The notes beneath the pieces are model-generated. The model was not told the DNA's origin. It was given only the letters and a program-made list of their open reading frames with translations, and ran no database searches. From Rhodospirillales bacterium (lineage in GTDB: Bacteria; Pseudomonadota; Alphaproteobacteria; Rhodospirillales; JAPHTL01), in NCBI GenBank assembly GCA_026193355.1, contig JAPHTL010000128.1, positions 1-6,250 of the forward strand: a stretch of 6,250 nt of DNA, given 5' to 3'. Positions 1 through 6,250 of the stretch are shown in pieces. Each line of letters opens with the position of its first letter. Positions within the stretch are counted from its first letter, which is position 1. The translations under genes and the position numbers were made by a program.

Positions 1-2118
1 GACTCGCGGGATAAACCGTCGCTGCGCCCGCTGCGCCAACCTCTGTCCACGCCTTTGCTGATAGCGGTCGGGGTGATGCTTGCCCTGTCGTCTCTGATCG
101 TCGCCGAACACTATCGTGGATGGTCCAGCGTTCAGCGGGTCGTTCGCATTTCCGGTTTCATCGCGGCAATCGGCGATTACATTCATGAACTGCAGATCGA
201 ACGCGGGCTGTCAGCCCTTTTTCTGACCGGAACCGACGAAACGACGCACGTCAGGCTGGCGCGCCAGCGCATCCGAACGGACAAGGCCCTCATCGACTTT
301 CACGATACGATCCCCGACGCCCTGGGCGGCGACGATGCGCGAACCGTCTCGGCCTTCAACGAGACACGCGGATTCCTGCAGCGAACCAACGGCATGCGCG
401 AAAAAATTGACGCCAAGGCCGTTACCGAACAGGCGTCCTTCGATTATTACAGCGGCCTGATTGCGAAACTGTTCGGATTGCGCCAGACCGCATCCTACAG
501 CACCGAGAACGGCGACCTGCGGTCGCGCGTCATGGCCCTGAATCAGCTGAATCACATAAAAGAAATGGCCGGGCAGACCCGGGCACTGGGCGCGCAGGGG
601 TTCCAGTCGGAAAAAATGAGCGCGAAAACCCACGAGAGATTCGTGCAACTGGTCGGCATCCTGAATGAGCATCTTAATGAGTTGCCACCCCTGATGGACC
701 CGGCCGCGCGCGACGAACTGTCGCGCATCGACGCCTTCCCCGAAATGGTTTCGATGAAAAACCTCCGCCAGATGATCATGGCGACGGGCAAGCAGGGGCT
801 TCCCCCGCATGAAGCGCGGAAATGGTTCGACGCGAACACCGCCTACATCGACAGGCTCAAGGGCATAGAGGATCTGCTGATCGCGGACCTCACGCAAACT
901 TCGCTCGCCTTGCGTCAGAAAATCACACTCCAGTTCAGCGCATTGGCCGTCATCCTTGCGTCCGTCATATGGGTGGCCCTGGCCGGCCTGTGGCGAAGCG
1001 AAAAGGAATCCATGCGCATCCGCAGGGATCTGGAGGCGTCCCTGCGCGCTGAACAGGCGAACTCGTCGCAAATCCTCGAGGCGATGTCCGATGCGGTATG
1101 CATCGTCGACCTGCGGGGAAGGATCGAATATGCCAACCCGGCGATGACGAAGGCGTTCGCCTCGGACGACCTGGGCAAGAGCGCCGCCTCCATTCTTCCA
1201 TGCGTCGGATCCTCGGGGTGCGCCCTGTCCGCCCAGGGGCTGGAATTGAAGGACGGCAAATGCACCGAGGTCCAGTCGCCCACCAACGGCCGCAGTTATT
1301 CGGTCTATTGCACGCCGTTGCCGGACGGAAGGAACCAGTTGAAACGGCTGGTCGTCATGAACGACGTCACAGTTCACACGCTGGCCGAACAGCGCCTGAA
1401 CGAGGCGAAGGAAGCCGCCGAGTGCGCCAACAGGACGAAGTCTGAAATCATGGCGAACATGAGTCATGAACTCCGCACGCCACTCAACGCCATCATCGGA
1501 TTTTCCGACATGATGCTGAATCGCATTTTCGGAGACCTTGGATGCACCCAGTATGCGGACTACGCCCGCGACATCAACGAAAGCGGGAAGCACCTGCTCA
1601 ACCTGATCAATGACATTCTCGACGTCAGCGCGATCGAGGCCGGAAAAGTCGAACTGACCATGGCGCCGCTCGACATCAACGCCATCATCGGAACCAGCGT
1701 TCGGCTGATAACACCCCGCGCCGCGAAGGGCGAGGTCGAAATCAGGGTCGAAAATTTCGCCCGGGCCCCTTTCCTGACTGCCGATGAACGGCGGCTCAAA
1801 CAGATCCTCATCAATCTGCTTTCCAACGCCGTCAAGTTCACGCCCCCTTCGGGGCGGGTCACCGTCCGGACGGAAAACACTCCTGAGGGAGGCATCGCGA
1901 TTTCGGTTTCGGATACAGGCATCGGAATGACCGAGGACGAAATGGCCACCGCCTTCGAGCCCTTCGGCCAGGTCGATTCAAGCCTGAACAGAAAACATGA
2001 AGGAACGGGACTCGGCCTGCCGCTCACCAAAGGTCTGATCGAGCTTCATGGCGGCACGATCACTATGAGCAGCGAAAAAGGAAAAGGCACAAGGACCACC
2101 GTGACTCTGCCGGCGTAG
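1..2118 (+). CDS. Membrane sensor histidine kinase with NIT, PAS, HisKA and HATPase_c domains (5' partial)
   Basis: Sensor kinase that should autophosphorylate on histidine and pass the phosphate to a response regulator not in this window. Residues are numbered from the TTG at 55. The frame is open back to base 1 and encodes a basic tail before the first hydrophobic segment, so the true start is probably upstream. Order: TM1 about 1-17; periplasmic helical region about 25-285 with the NIT-type motif HELQIERGLSALFL (R50 in ERG); TM2 about 290-312; a short linker with no evident HAMP domain; PAS about 335-445; HisKA with MSHELRTPLNAIIGF (phosphoacceptor H471); HATPase_c with N box NLLSNAVKF (N591), G1 DTGIGM (D620), F box FEPFGQVD and G2 GTGLGL (650-655). 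All catalytic motifs are intact and there is no receiver domain. NIT domains of other proteins sense nitrate or nitrite; the ligand here is inferred. The PAS domain is cysteine-rich. The gene converges on the TRAP operon. Confidence 0.93.
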   Translation, partial: DSRDKPSLRPLRQPLSTPLLIAVGVMLALSSLIVAEHYRGWSSVQRVVRISGFIAAIGDYIHELQIERGLSALFLTGTDETTHVRLARQRIRTDKALIDFHDTIPDALGGDDARTVSAFNETRGFLQRTNGMREKIDAKAVTEQASFDYYSGLIAKLFGLRQTASYSTENGDLRSRVMALNQLNHIKEMAGQTRALGAQGFQSEKMSAKTHERFVQLVGILNEHLNELPPLMDPAARDELSRIDAFPEMVSMKNLRQMIMATGKQGLPPHEARKWFDANTAYIDRLKGIEDLLIADLTQTSLALRQKITLQFSALAVILASVIWVALAGLWRSEKESMRIRRDLEASLRAEQANSSQILEAMSDAVCIVDLRGRIEYANPAMTKAFASDDLGKSAASILPCVGSSGCALSAQGLELKDGKCTEVQSPTNGRSYSVYCTPLPDGRNQLKRLVVMNDVTVHTLAEQRLNEAKEAAECANRTKSEIMANMSHELRTPLNAIIGFSDMMLNRIFGDLGCTQYADYARDINESGKHLLNLINDILDVSAIEAGKVELTMAPLDINAIIGTSVRLITPRAAKGEVEIRVENFARAPFLTADERRLKQILINLLSNAVKFTPPSGRVTVRTENTPEGGIAISVSDTGIGMTEDEMATAFEPFGQVDSSLNRKHEGTGLGLPLTKGLIELHGGTITMSSEKGKGTRTTVTLPA

Positions 2119-2210
2119 CGCCGGTGACCCTGCCGGTGCAGCACCAGGCGGCACGATGGAAGGCGACGGTCTTTCCTTTCTCCCCGTTCCGCCCTTGCGG
2201 CTCTTGATGG
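2119..2210. other. Convergent intergenic gap with weak hairpins
   Basis: This short gap separates the stop codons of the kinase and dctM, which face each other. On the plus strand, 2132-2149 can fold as GCCGGTG / CACC-A-GGC around a three-base loop with one bulged A. On either strand 2189-2200 can form a four-bp stem (CCGC / GCGG) with a CCTT loop. Neither hairpin is followed by a T run in the right place, so neither is a convincing intrinsic terminator. Termination here may be Rho-dependent (inference). No coding signal is seen. Confidence 0.5.
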
Positions 2211-3806
2211 CTAGCGGGTGACGATTTCTGGCCCCATCAGCATCGTCGGCAGCCAGGTCGACAGCCACGGCACATAGGTGACGATGATCAGGAACAGCAT
2301 CAGGACCGCCACGAACGGTAGCGCGGCCTTGACGACCTGAACCAGACTCATGCCCGTTATTCCCGACGTTACGAACAAATTGAGTCCGATCGGTGGCGTG
2401 ATCATGCCGATTTCCATGTTCACAACCATGATGATGCCGAGGTGAATCGGATCGACCCCCAGCGCCATGCCGATGGGGAAAACAACCGGCGCGACGATCA
2501 GCAGCAACCCGGACGGTTCCATGAACTGCCCCCCAAGAAGGAGAAGCAGGTTCACCGCAATCAGGAAAGTGAACCAGTTGAAGCCCATGCCGATCATCCA
2601 GTCCGTGATGATCTGCGGAATCCGTTCCGACGTCAGTACATGGGCGAACAGCAGGGCGTTCACGATGATGAACATGAGCATGACGATGGTCTTGGACGAA
2701 TCCACCAGGACCTTGCGTGTGTCCGCATGCACCAGGGCGGGGAAGAACTTGATTGTTATAAGGGCCAGGTTGCGCCCCCAGATCGGCAGGCCGGACACGA
2801 AGGCCAGGGGATTGGCCAACCCCTTCTTGTAGGGATAGCCGAACAGGATGATCGCCACGGGGATGAGTCCGGTCAGGGCGCGATCCGTAAATAGCGTTTC
2901 CTGCATGAAGAAGAACGACAGGATCAGCCACACGAAATAAAACGCCACCGCATAGACGGATGCCGTAAACCCAACCTGCCTTTTTATCGACGTGTTTTCT
3001 GGAATCCACGCGATGTCCTTGAGTGGCCCCATGTCCCGATAAATGAACAGGGCCACGCCGCAGGCGTAAACGGCCGCGACGGCGGCCGCCTCGGTCGGCG
3101 TGAACACGCCGCCATAGATGCCGCCGATGATGATGATGATAAGGAACAACCCCCACCCGGCATCCTTGCCGCCGGCGATGAACTCCGAAATGCCCTGCCA
3201 CTCCCCCTTGGGCAGGTTCCTGATGCGCGCGATCACGTAGATGGCGATCATCAGCATCAGACCAGCCACTATGCCCGGGATCACCCCGGCCAGAAACATG
3301 CGCCCGACGGAAACGTCGGTAGCCGCCGAATACACCACCATGACGATGGATGGCGGGATCAGAATGCCCAATGTGCCCGCATTGGCGATGACGCCCGCGG
3401 CGAATTCCTTGGAATAGCCGACCTGCCGCATGCCCGCGATGGCGATGGTGCCGATCGCAACGACCGTCGCGGGGGACGACCCCGACAGGGCGGCGAACAG
3501 CATACAGGCCAGGACGCTGGCCATCGCCAGCCCACCGCGAAAATGACCGACGGTGGCGATGGCGAAACGAATGATGCGCTTGGCCACGCCCCCCGTGGAC
3601 ATGAACGCCGAAGCCAGGATGAAGAAGGGAATCGCCAGCAGCGTATAGTTCTGCGACGCCGTGAACAGTTGCAGCGCCACGGAAGACATCGAATCGCTGG
3701 AGAAGAACGCGATGATGATAATGCTGGACAGTCCCAGTGAAACGGCAATGGGCACGCCCAGAAACAGCAGGGTGAGAACGAGACCGAAAAGAATGGCGGA
3801 TTCCAT
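2211..3806 (-). CDS. dctM: TRAP transporter large membrane subunit DctM, enlarged form
   Basis: Large integral-membrane subunit of a TRAP transporter. In this family it forms the transport pathway and couples import of the DctP-bound substrate to sodium entry. Family hallmarks in the 531-residue product are FAALSGSSPATVVAIGT (104-120), an ILIPPS turn (148-153), TPTEAAAVAAVYA just before residue 250, GGQFMEPSG (425-433), and NMEIGMITPPIGLNLFV (463-479). Multiple hydrophobic segments span the protein. DctM proteins are usually about 425-430 residues; this one carries about 100 extra between residues 262 and 364, with two further hydrophobic stretches (about 278-301 and 310-324). The FMEPSG motif has Glu where many relatives have Asp. 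The start ATG has GAGGA seven bases upstream, overlapping the dctQ stop codon, so the two genes are probably translationally linked. Identity is firm; the substrate is inferred from DctP. Confidence 0.96.
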   Translation of the reverse strand: MESAILFGLVLTLLFLGVPIAVSLGLSSIIIIAFFSSDSMSSVALQLFTASQNYTLLAIPFFILASAFMSTGGVAKRIIRFAIATVGHFRGGLAMASVLACMLFAALSGSSPATVVAIGTIAIAGMRQVGYSKEFAAGVIANAGTLGILIPPSIVMVVYSAATDVSVGRMFLAGVIPGIVAGLMLMIAIYVIARIRNLPKGEWQGISEFIAGGKDAGWGLFLIIIIIGGIYGGVFTPTEAAAVAAVYACGVALFIYRDMGPLKDIAWIPENTSIKRQVGFTASVYAVAFYFVWLILSFFFMQETLFTDRALTGLIPVAIILFGYPYKKGLANPLAFVSGLPIWGRNLALITIKFFPALVHADTRKVLVDSSKTIVMLMFIIVNALLFAHVLTSERIPQIITDWMIGMGFNWFTFLIAVNLLLLLGGQFMEPSGLLLIVAPVVFPIGMALGVDPIHLGIIMVVNMEIGMITPPIGLNLFVTSGITGMSLVQVVKAALPFVAVLMLFLIIVTYVPWLSTWLPTMLMGPEIVTR

Positions 3807-3816
3807 GGTTGTGTCC

Positions 3817-4488
3817 TCAGTCCCTCAGCAAATTCTTGTTTTCCGCCACGAGGTCTTCCGCCTCATGGCCGGCAACGATCAGTTCCCGCTTGCCAGTCCA
3901 GATCTGCCCGATGGCCTGCAGGCAACGGAAAGCAAACAGTGACAGCCCGATCGGTAATATCAGATAGGCCACCCAGCGTTGCACCCGTTCCTGGATGCCG
4001 AACTGGCTCTGTATCCATTCGGGGTAACGAAGGTCATCAAGGCCGATGCCGAGCTTGAAAAACTTGGACCAATAAGCGATGGCCCCGCCCTTCGTCTCCG
4101 CGCCGAAAAACTGCAACCAGTCCGCCGAAAGCAGGATGACGGCGTAGAGAAGCGCGGCCATCGCGCCAAACAGCGCGGCCGCCTTGAACAGGGGTTTGGG
4201 GAACAGGCGGATTGCGGCGTCCACACCGAGGTGGGAGCCCATTTTCACGCCGTAGCTCATGCCAAAGAGGATCATCCAGGCGAACAGAATTGTCGTGAAT
4301 TCCAGTGCGCCGCCCCAACCGGTATTGAAACCGTACCGGGCAATGACCTGAATGAAGGAAACGACGGCCATCGTCGCCAGAATAATGGCGAGGATGTTTT
4401 CCTCCAGATTGAGAACGAATTCCGGCCTGAACCGCTCCAGAACGATCAGCAGACCAAGAATCACCAGGATCACAAGCGTGATTACCAT
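3817..4488 (-). CDS. dctQ: TRAP transporter small membrane subunit DctQ, enlarged form
   Basis: Small membrane subunit that pairs with DctM in the inner membrane and helps dock the binding protein. The 223-residue product has hydrophobic segments at about 2-17, 31-50, 62-82, 102-122 and 173-191, so five rather than the usual four. It keeps the DctQ pattern: ARYGF near 50-54, E63, W71, G76, then GSHLGVD (84-90). It differs from typical subunits of about 160-180 residues by the extra N-terminal hydrophobic segment, a long polar loop (about 124-172, including LDDLRYPEW) and a 30-residue charged C-terminal tail. The ATG start is well supported by GGGGAG six bases upstream. The gene lies 97 bases after dctP and 10 bases before dctM, in the usual P-Q-M order. 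The family call is firm; the meaning of the extra parts is unknown. Confidence 0.94.
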   Translation of the reverse strand: MVITLVILVILGLLIVLERFRPEFVLNLEENILAIILATMAVVSFIQVIARYGFNTGWGGALEFTTILFAWMILFGMSYGVKMGSHLGVDAAIRLFPKPLFKAAALFGAMAALLYAVILLSADWLQFFGAETKGGAIAYWSKFFKLGIGLDDLRYPEWIQSQFGIQERVQRWVAYLILPIGLSLFAFRCLQAIGQIWTGKRELIVAGHEAEDLVAENKNLLRD

Positions 4489-4534
4489 GGCAGGCTCCCC
4501 ATGCGTCTGAATAAACTAAATCATATAATCAAAT

Positions 4535-4568
4535 ACGCCGTCCGGGCACACTGGCGCCCGGACGGCGT
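4535..4568 (-). terminator. Intercistronic stem-loop between dctP and dctQ
   Basis: A perfect 13-bp inverted repeat (ACGCCGTCCGGGC / GCCCGGACGGCGT) surrounds an eight-base loop. It begins 17 bases after the dctP stop codon. On the dctP transcript it is followed by a U-rich but interrupted stretch, not a clean U run, before the dctQ ribosome-binding site. It could be a leaky terminator or a 3' end that protects the dctP message, either of which would raise DctP above DctQM. The fold is plain in the sequence; the role is inferred from how binding-protein transport operons commonly work. Confidence 0.65.
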
Positions 4569-4585
4569 GATCTGAAGTCTTCTGC

Positions 4586-5575
4586 TTACATGCTGGCTGC
4601 GGCGGCGGCGGCAATCACGTCCTTGCCTATATCGCCTTCAAAACGGTCCCAAACGGGCTTCATGGTGTCAACCCACACCTTGCGCTGCGCCGGTGTCAGT
4701 TCACGGATCGTACCACCCGCCTTGAGGATGTTCTGACGGTTCATGGCTTCCTTCTTGCCGACGCTATCATTGGCGGTATTGGTCGCTTCCTCGGCGATCT
4801 TGAGGAATTGATCACGAATATCGGGCTTCAGGCCGTCCAGCCACTCCTTGGAAGTCACCAGCAGATAGGCCAGCGCCTGGTGGTTGGTTTCGGTCACGCC
4901 ATCCTGCACCTCGAAGAATTTCTGGGTGTAGATGTTGGACCAGGTGTTTTCCTGCCCATCAACAACGCCGGTCTGCAACGCGCCATAGACTTCCTTGAAC
5001 GCCAGCTTCTGTGCGGAAGCGCCCATGGCCTCGATCATGGCGACGGCCACGTCGGAGGTCTGAACGCGGAATTTGAAGCCCTTGGCGTCGGTCGGTGCGA
5101 TCAACGGCTTCTTGGCCGAAAACTGCTTCATGCCCGAGAACCAGTAGCCCAGGCCCTGATAGCCGCTGCCGGAAACGGCGCCGAGAAGGGCCTTGCCTTC
5201 CTTGCTGCCGGTGAACTTGTCAAAGGCAGCCTGATTCGGGAAGATGAACGGAAGGTCAAAAAGGCGGTACTTCTTGGTGTACGCCTCGAACTTCGACAGT
5301 GACGGCGCTGCAAGCTGCACGTCACCCAAAAGCAGGGCTTCCATGACCTTGTCATCGTTGTACAGGGTGGAGTTCGGGAACACCTCCATGCACGCCTTGC
5401 CGTTCATTTCCTTGTTCACGCGATCGGCGAACAGGGTGGCGGCGTCACCCTTCGGGTGGCCGGTAGCGGCAACGACGTGGCTGAACTTGATGATCATCTC
5501 ACCGGGATCGCAATTGGCCATAGCCGGCGAAGTCAGGAAAACCGCTGCGGACGCGGCCAGGATCAAACGCTTCAT
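4586..5575 (-). CDS. dctP: TRAP transporter periplasmic substrate-binding protein, DctP family
   Basis: Periplasmic receptor that binds an organic acid and delivers it to DctQM. The 329-residue product has a signal peptide (MKR, hydrophobic core, likely cleavage after AMA at residue 20), then IIKFSHVVAATGHPKGDAA, YRLFDLPFIF, KGFKFRVQTSD with R170 (the conserved arginine that pairs with substrate carboxylate in this fold), and EVYGALQTGVVDGQENTWSN with N210. The WF.GMKQFSA, FRVQ and GQENTWSN stretches are those of C4-dicarboxylate DctP proteins, so succinate, fumarate or malate is the likely ligand. That is an inference; related proteins bind other acids. C22 and C62 could form a disulfide. 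The start is set by GGAGG nine bases upstream and by the signal peptide. It is first in the operon, before a stem-loop and dctQM. Length is normal. Confidence 0.95.
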   Translation of the reverse strand: MKRLILAASAAVFLTSPAMANCDPGEMIIKFSHVVAATGHPKGDAATLFADRVNKEMNGKACMEVFPNSTLYNDDKVMEALLLGDVQLAAPSLSKFEAYTKKYRLFDLPFIFPNQAAFDKFTGSKEGKALLGAVSGSGYQGLGYWFSGMKQFSAKKPLIAPTDAKGFKFRVQTSDVAVAMIEAMGASAQKLAFKEVYGALQTGVVDGQENTWSNIYTQKFFEVQDGVTETNHQALAYLLVTSKEWLDGLKPDIRDQFLKIAEEATNTANDSVGKKEAMNRQNILKAGGTIRELTPAQRKVWVDTMKPVWDRFEGDIGKDVIAAAAAASM

Positions 5576-5755
5576 GGAATCAGACCTCCAAAATCTGGCG
5601 TAAGGTCGCAGGTGGTATCAACCGCCCACGATCAACTTACTGTTTAGCAGGGAAACGGGACCGAAAGCCCCACGCTCCTGAAGCGACCCAAGGCGGATGC
5701 TGGTGGAGCCGTTGTTTTTTCTCCCTCTCCCTTTGGGCAAAAGGTATATGAGGCG

Positions 5756-5783
5756 AACACATTTGAAAAGACATCAAACACAT
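5756..5783. repeat. Paired AACACAT motifs, candidate operator
   Basis: AACACAT occurs at 5756-5762 and again at 5777-5783, exactly 21 bases apart, or about two helical turns. Between them TTTGA and TCAAA form an inverted repeat with a seven-base spacer (5762-5778) that abuts both copies. A near copy (AACACAC, 5814-5820) and an inverted copy (ATGTGTT, 5826-5832) lie further upstream of dctP. Same-face spacing suggests a regulator-binding site. No regulator gene is in the window, so function is inference. Confidence 0.4.
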
Positions 5784-5811
5784 ATCCACCACATCGTGAT
5801 AGTAGGGCCAG

Positions 5812-5834
5812 AAAACACACTTGAGATGTGTTTT
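5812..5834 (-). terminator. A+T-rich inverted repeat after the upstream gene
   Basis: A perfect eight-bp inverted repeat (AAAACACA / TGTGTTTT) flanks a seven-base spacer, 20 bases after the stop codon of the upstream minus-strand gene. On that transcript the second arm ends in four U residues, so it could be a weak terminator. The stem is A+U-rich, and the arms contain the motif repeated near dctP, so it may instead be an operator. The repeat is certain; the role is not. Confidence 0.4.
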
Positions 5835-5854
5835 GTTGGAGTGCTCACCCGCGC

Positions 5855-6250
5855 CTAGATCACATCGCCGTCGAGGAAGTCGATTGACGCCTCGTTGACG
5901 ACGCGCGAAACATCGGTCGATCCAACGCCGTGGACATAGGTCGAAAGACGCCGCGCCCGTGCGCTTTCGGAAAACGCCATCAGGAATTCCCCGGCCTTGG
6001 CGGCGGGCCATGGCTTGTTCTGCAAGTCGGCGCAAACGCCCTGGAAGTTGCAGTTTGCGTAAATGGTAAAGTCCGTCACCCCAAGATCGGGGCGCGCCAG
6101 ATAGACCGGTGAGAACGGATAAAGAAGGATCGCCAGTTCGTCGATGATGTCCAAACTGAACGCTTTTGGGAAATCGAAGCATTCCATGACGAGAACGCCC
6201 TCGTATTCCCTGGCGATTTCCCGCGCATGCTCGGCATAGACCGAGGCGAC
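5855..6250 (-). CDS. Unrecognised protein, C-terminal part only (possible degenerate EAL-like domain)
   Basis: The frame is open from the window edge to the TAG at 5855-5857, giving the last 131 residues of a longer protein. The ATG at 6185-6187 is probably not the start, because the frame continues upstream as plausible protein (AEHAREIAREYEGVLV). I do not recognise the family with confidence. The end, from SESARARRLSTYVHGV to IDFLDGDVI, resembles the last strand-helix part of EAL phosphodiesterase domains, where AEGVE and a Gly-rich QGY-like motif normally sit. Here VHGVG and DGDVI replace them, and no DDFG motif is seen. If EAL-like, it would be inactive and perhaps a binding or scaffold domain. 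No membrane segment is obvious. It lies upstream of dctP on the same strand, but 279 bases and an inverted repeat separate them, so co-transcription is doubtful. Confidence 0.7.
   Translation of the reverse strand, partial: VASVYAEHAREIAREYEGVLVMECFDFPKAFSLDIIDELAILLYPFSPVYLARPDLGVTDFTIYANCNFQGVCADLQNKPWPAAKAGEFLMAFSESARARRLSTYVHGVGSTDVSRVVNEASIDFLDGDVI

Larger units (their letters stand above)
5576..5854 (-). promoter_or_regulatory. Upstream region and leader of dctP
   Basis: This 279-base non-coding stretch lies between dctP and the upstream gene on the same strand and probably holds the dctP promoter. Its far half (about 5755-5835) is notably A+T-rich and carries repeated motifs described separately. 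Nearer dctP there is a 20-base purine tract on the transcript strand (complement of 5715-5734), a small CCTTT/AAAGG hairpin beside it, and two ATCAAC words 14 bases apart (5617-5622 and 5631-5636). A TACTAT-like -10 box (complement of 5799-5804) has no good -35. A TTTTCA element (complement of 5764-5769) has only a poor -10 at 17 bases. I saw no sigma-54 GG-N10-GC site. No exact promoter can be assigned. The dctP ribosome-binding site GGAGG is at 5585-5589. Confidence 0.55.

Noticed and set aside
55..57. TTG as the start codon of the kinase
   Set aside because: The frame is open to the window edge, the upstream codons encode a basic tail expected before a membrane segment, and no ribosome-binding site precedes the TTG.
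211..1593. A 460-codon open frame on the minus strand opposite the kinase
   Set aside because: It lies wholly opposite a gene with complete catalytic motifs, shows no domain of its own, and is rich in Arg, Gly and His as expected from the antisense of G+C-rich coding DNA.
2132..2149. Hairpin after the kinase stop codon as an intrinsic terminator
   Set aside because: The stem is short with a bulge, and no T run follows it directly.
3126..3140. Five tandem GAT units, as a possible phase-variable repeat
   Set aside because: It is short, in frame, and encodes a run of isoleucines in a membrane helix. A change in unit number would not shift the frame.
1978..3201. A 407-codon minus-strand frame overlapping dctM and the kinase end
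   Set aside because: It is an out-of-frame reading of dctM, rich in His, Arg and Gly with no membrane segments or family motifs. The DctM frame has all the family hallmarks.
5617..5636. Two ATCAAC words 14 bases apart in the dctP leader
   Set aside because: The six-base words are too short to stand out from chance, and the spacing does not match a known site.
5637..6182. A 181-codon minus-strand frame running from the upstream gene into the dctP leader
   Set aside because: It is out of frame with the better-looking partial gene at 5855-6250, and its second half reads through the A+T-rich regulatory block without protein-like composition.

Overview
The window is G+C-rich and densely coded. 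It most resembles an alphaproteobacterium, probably of the Rhodospirillales type. This rests on the style of the proteins (a PleC/DivJ-like HisKA region in the kinase and a classical DctP-type TRAP binding protein) and is an inference, not a match to a named genome.

Layout: (1) Bases 1-2118, plus strand, hold a membrane-bound sensor histidine kinase: TM, periplasmic nitrate/nitrite-sensing-type (NIT) helical domain, TM, PAS, HisKA, HATPase_c. Its 5' end lies before the window. (2) A 92-base convergent gap follows, with only weak hairpins. (3) Bases 5575-2211, minus strand, hold a complete tripartite TRAP transporter operon in the order dctP - dctQ - dctM. A perfect 13-bp G+C-rich stem-loop lies between dctP and dctQ, and only 10 bases separate dctQ and dctM. 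(4) Bases 5576-5854 are the non-coding upstream region of dctP. It has an A+T-rich block with repeated AACACAT-type motifs and an inverted repeat, followed by a purine-rich leader. (5) Bases 5855-6250, minus strand, hold the 3' end of a gene that runs out of the window. It is unrecognised, with a faint resemblance to the C-terminal part of a degenerate EAL domain.

How the genes work together: DctP captures an organic acid (by family likeness a C4-dicarboxylate) in the periplasm and hands it to the DctQ-DctM membrane complex, which imports it with a sodium gradient. The stem-loop after dctP would allow more binding protein than membrane protein to be made. The kinase is convergent to the operon, so they do not share a transcript. 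Nothing in the sequence shows that it controls the transporter.

No clearly new system is visible. The points most worth a second look are the roughly 100-residue insertion in DctM with two extra hydrophobic segments, the matching enlargement of DctQ, the motif cluster upstream of dctP, and the cysteine-rich PAS domain of the kinase.
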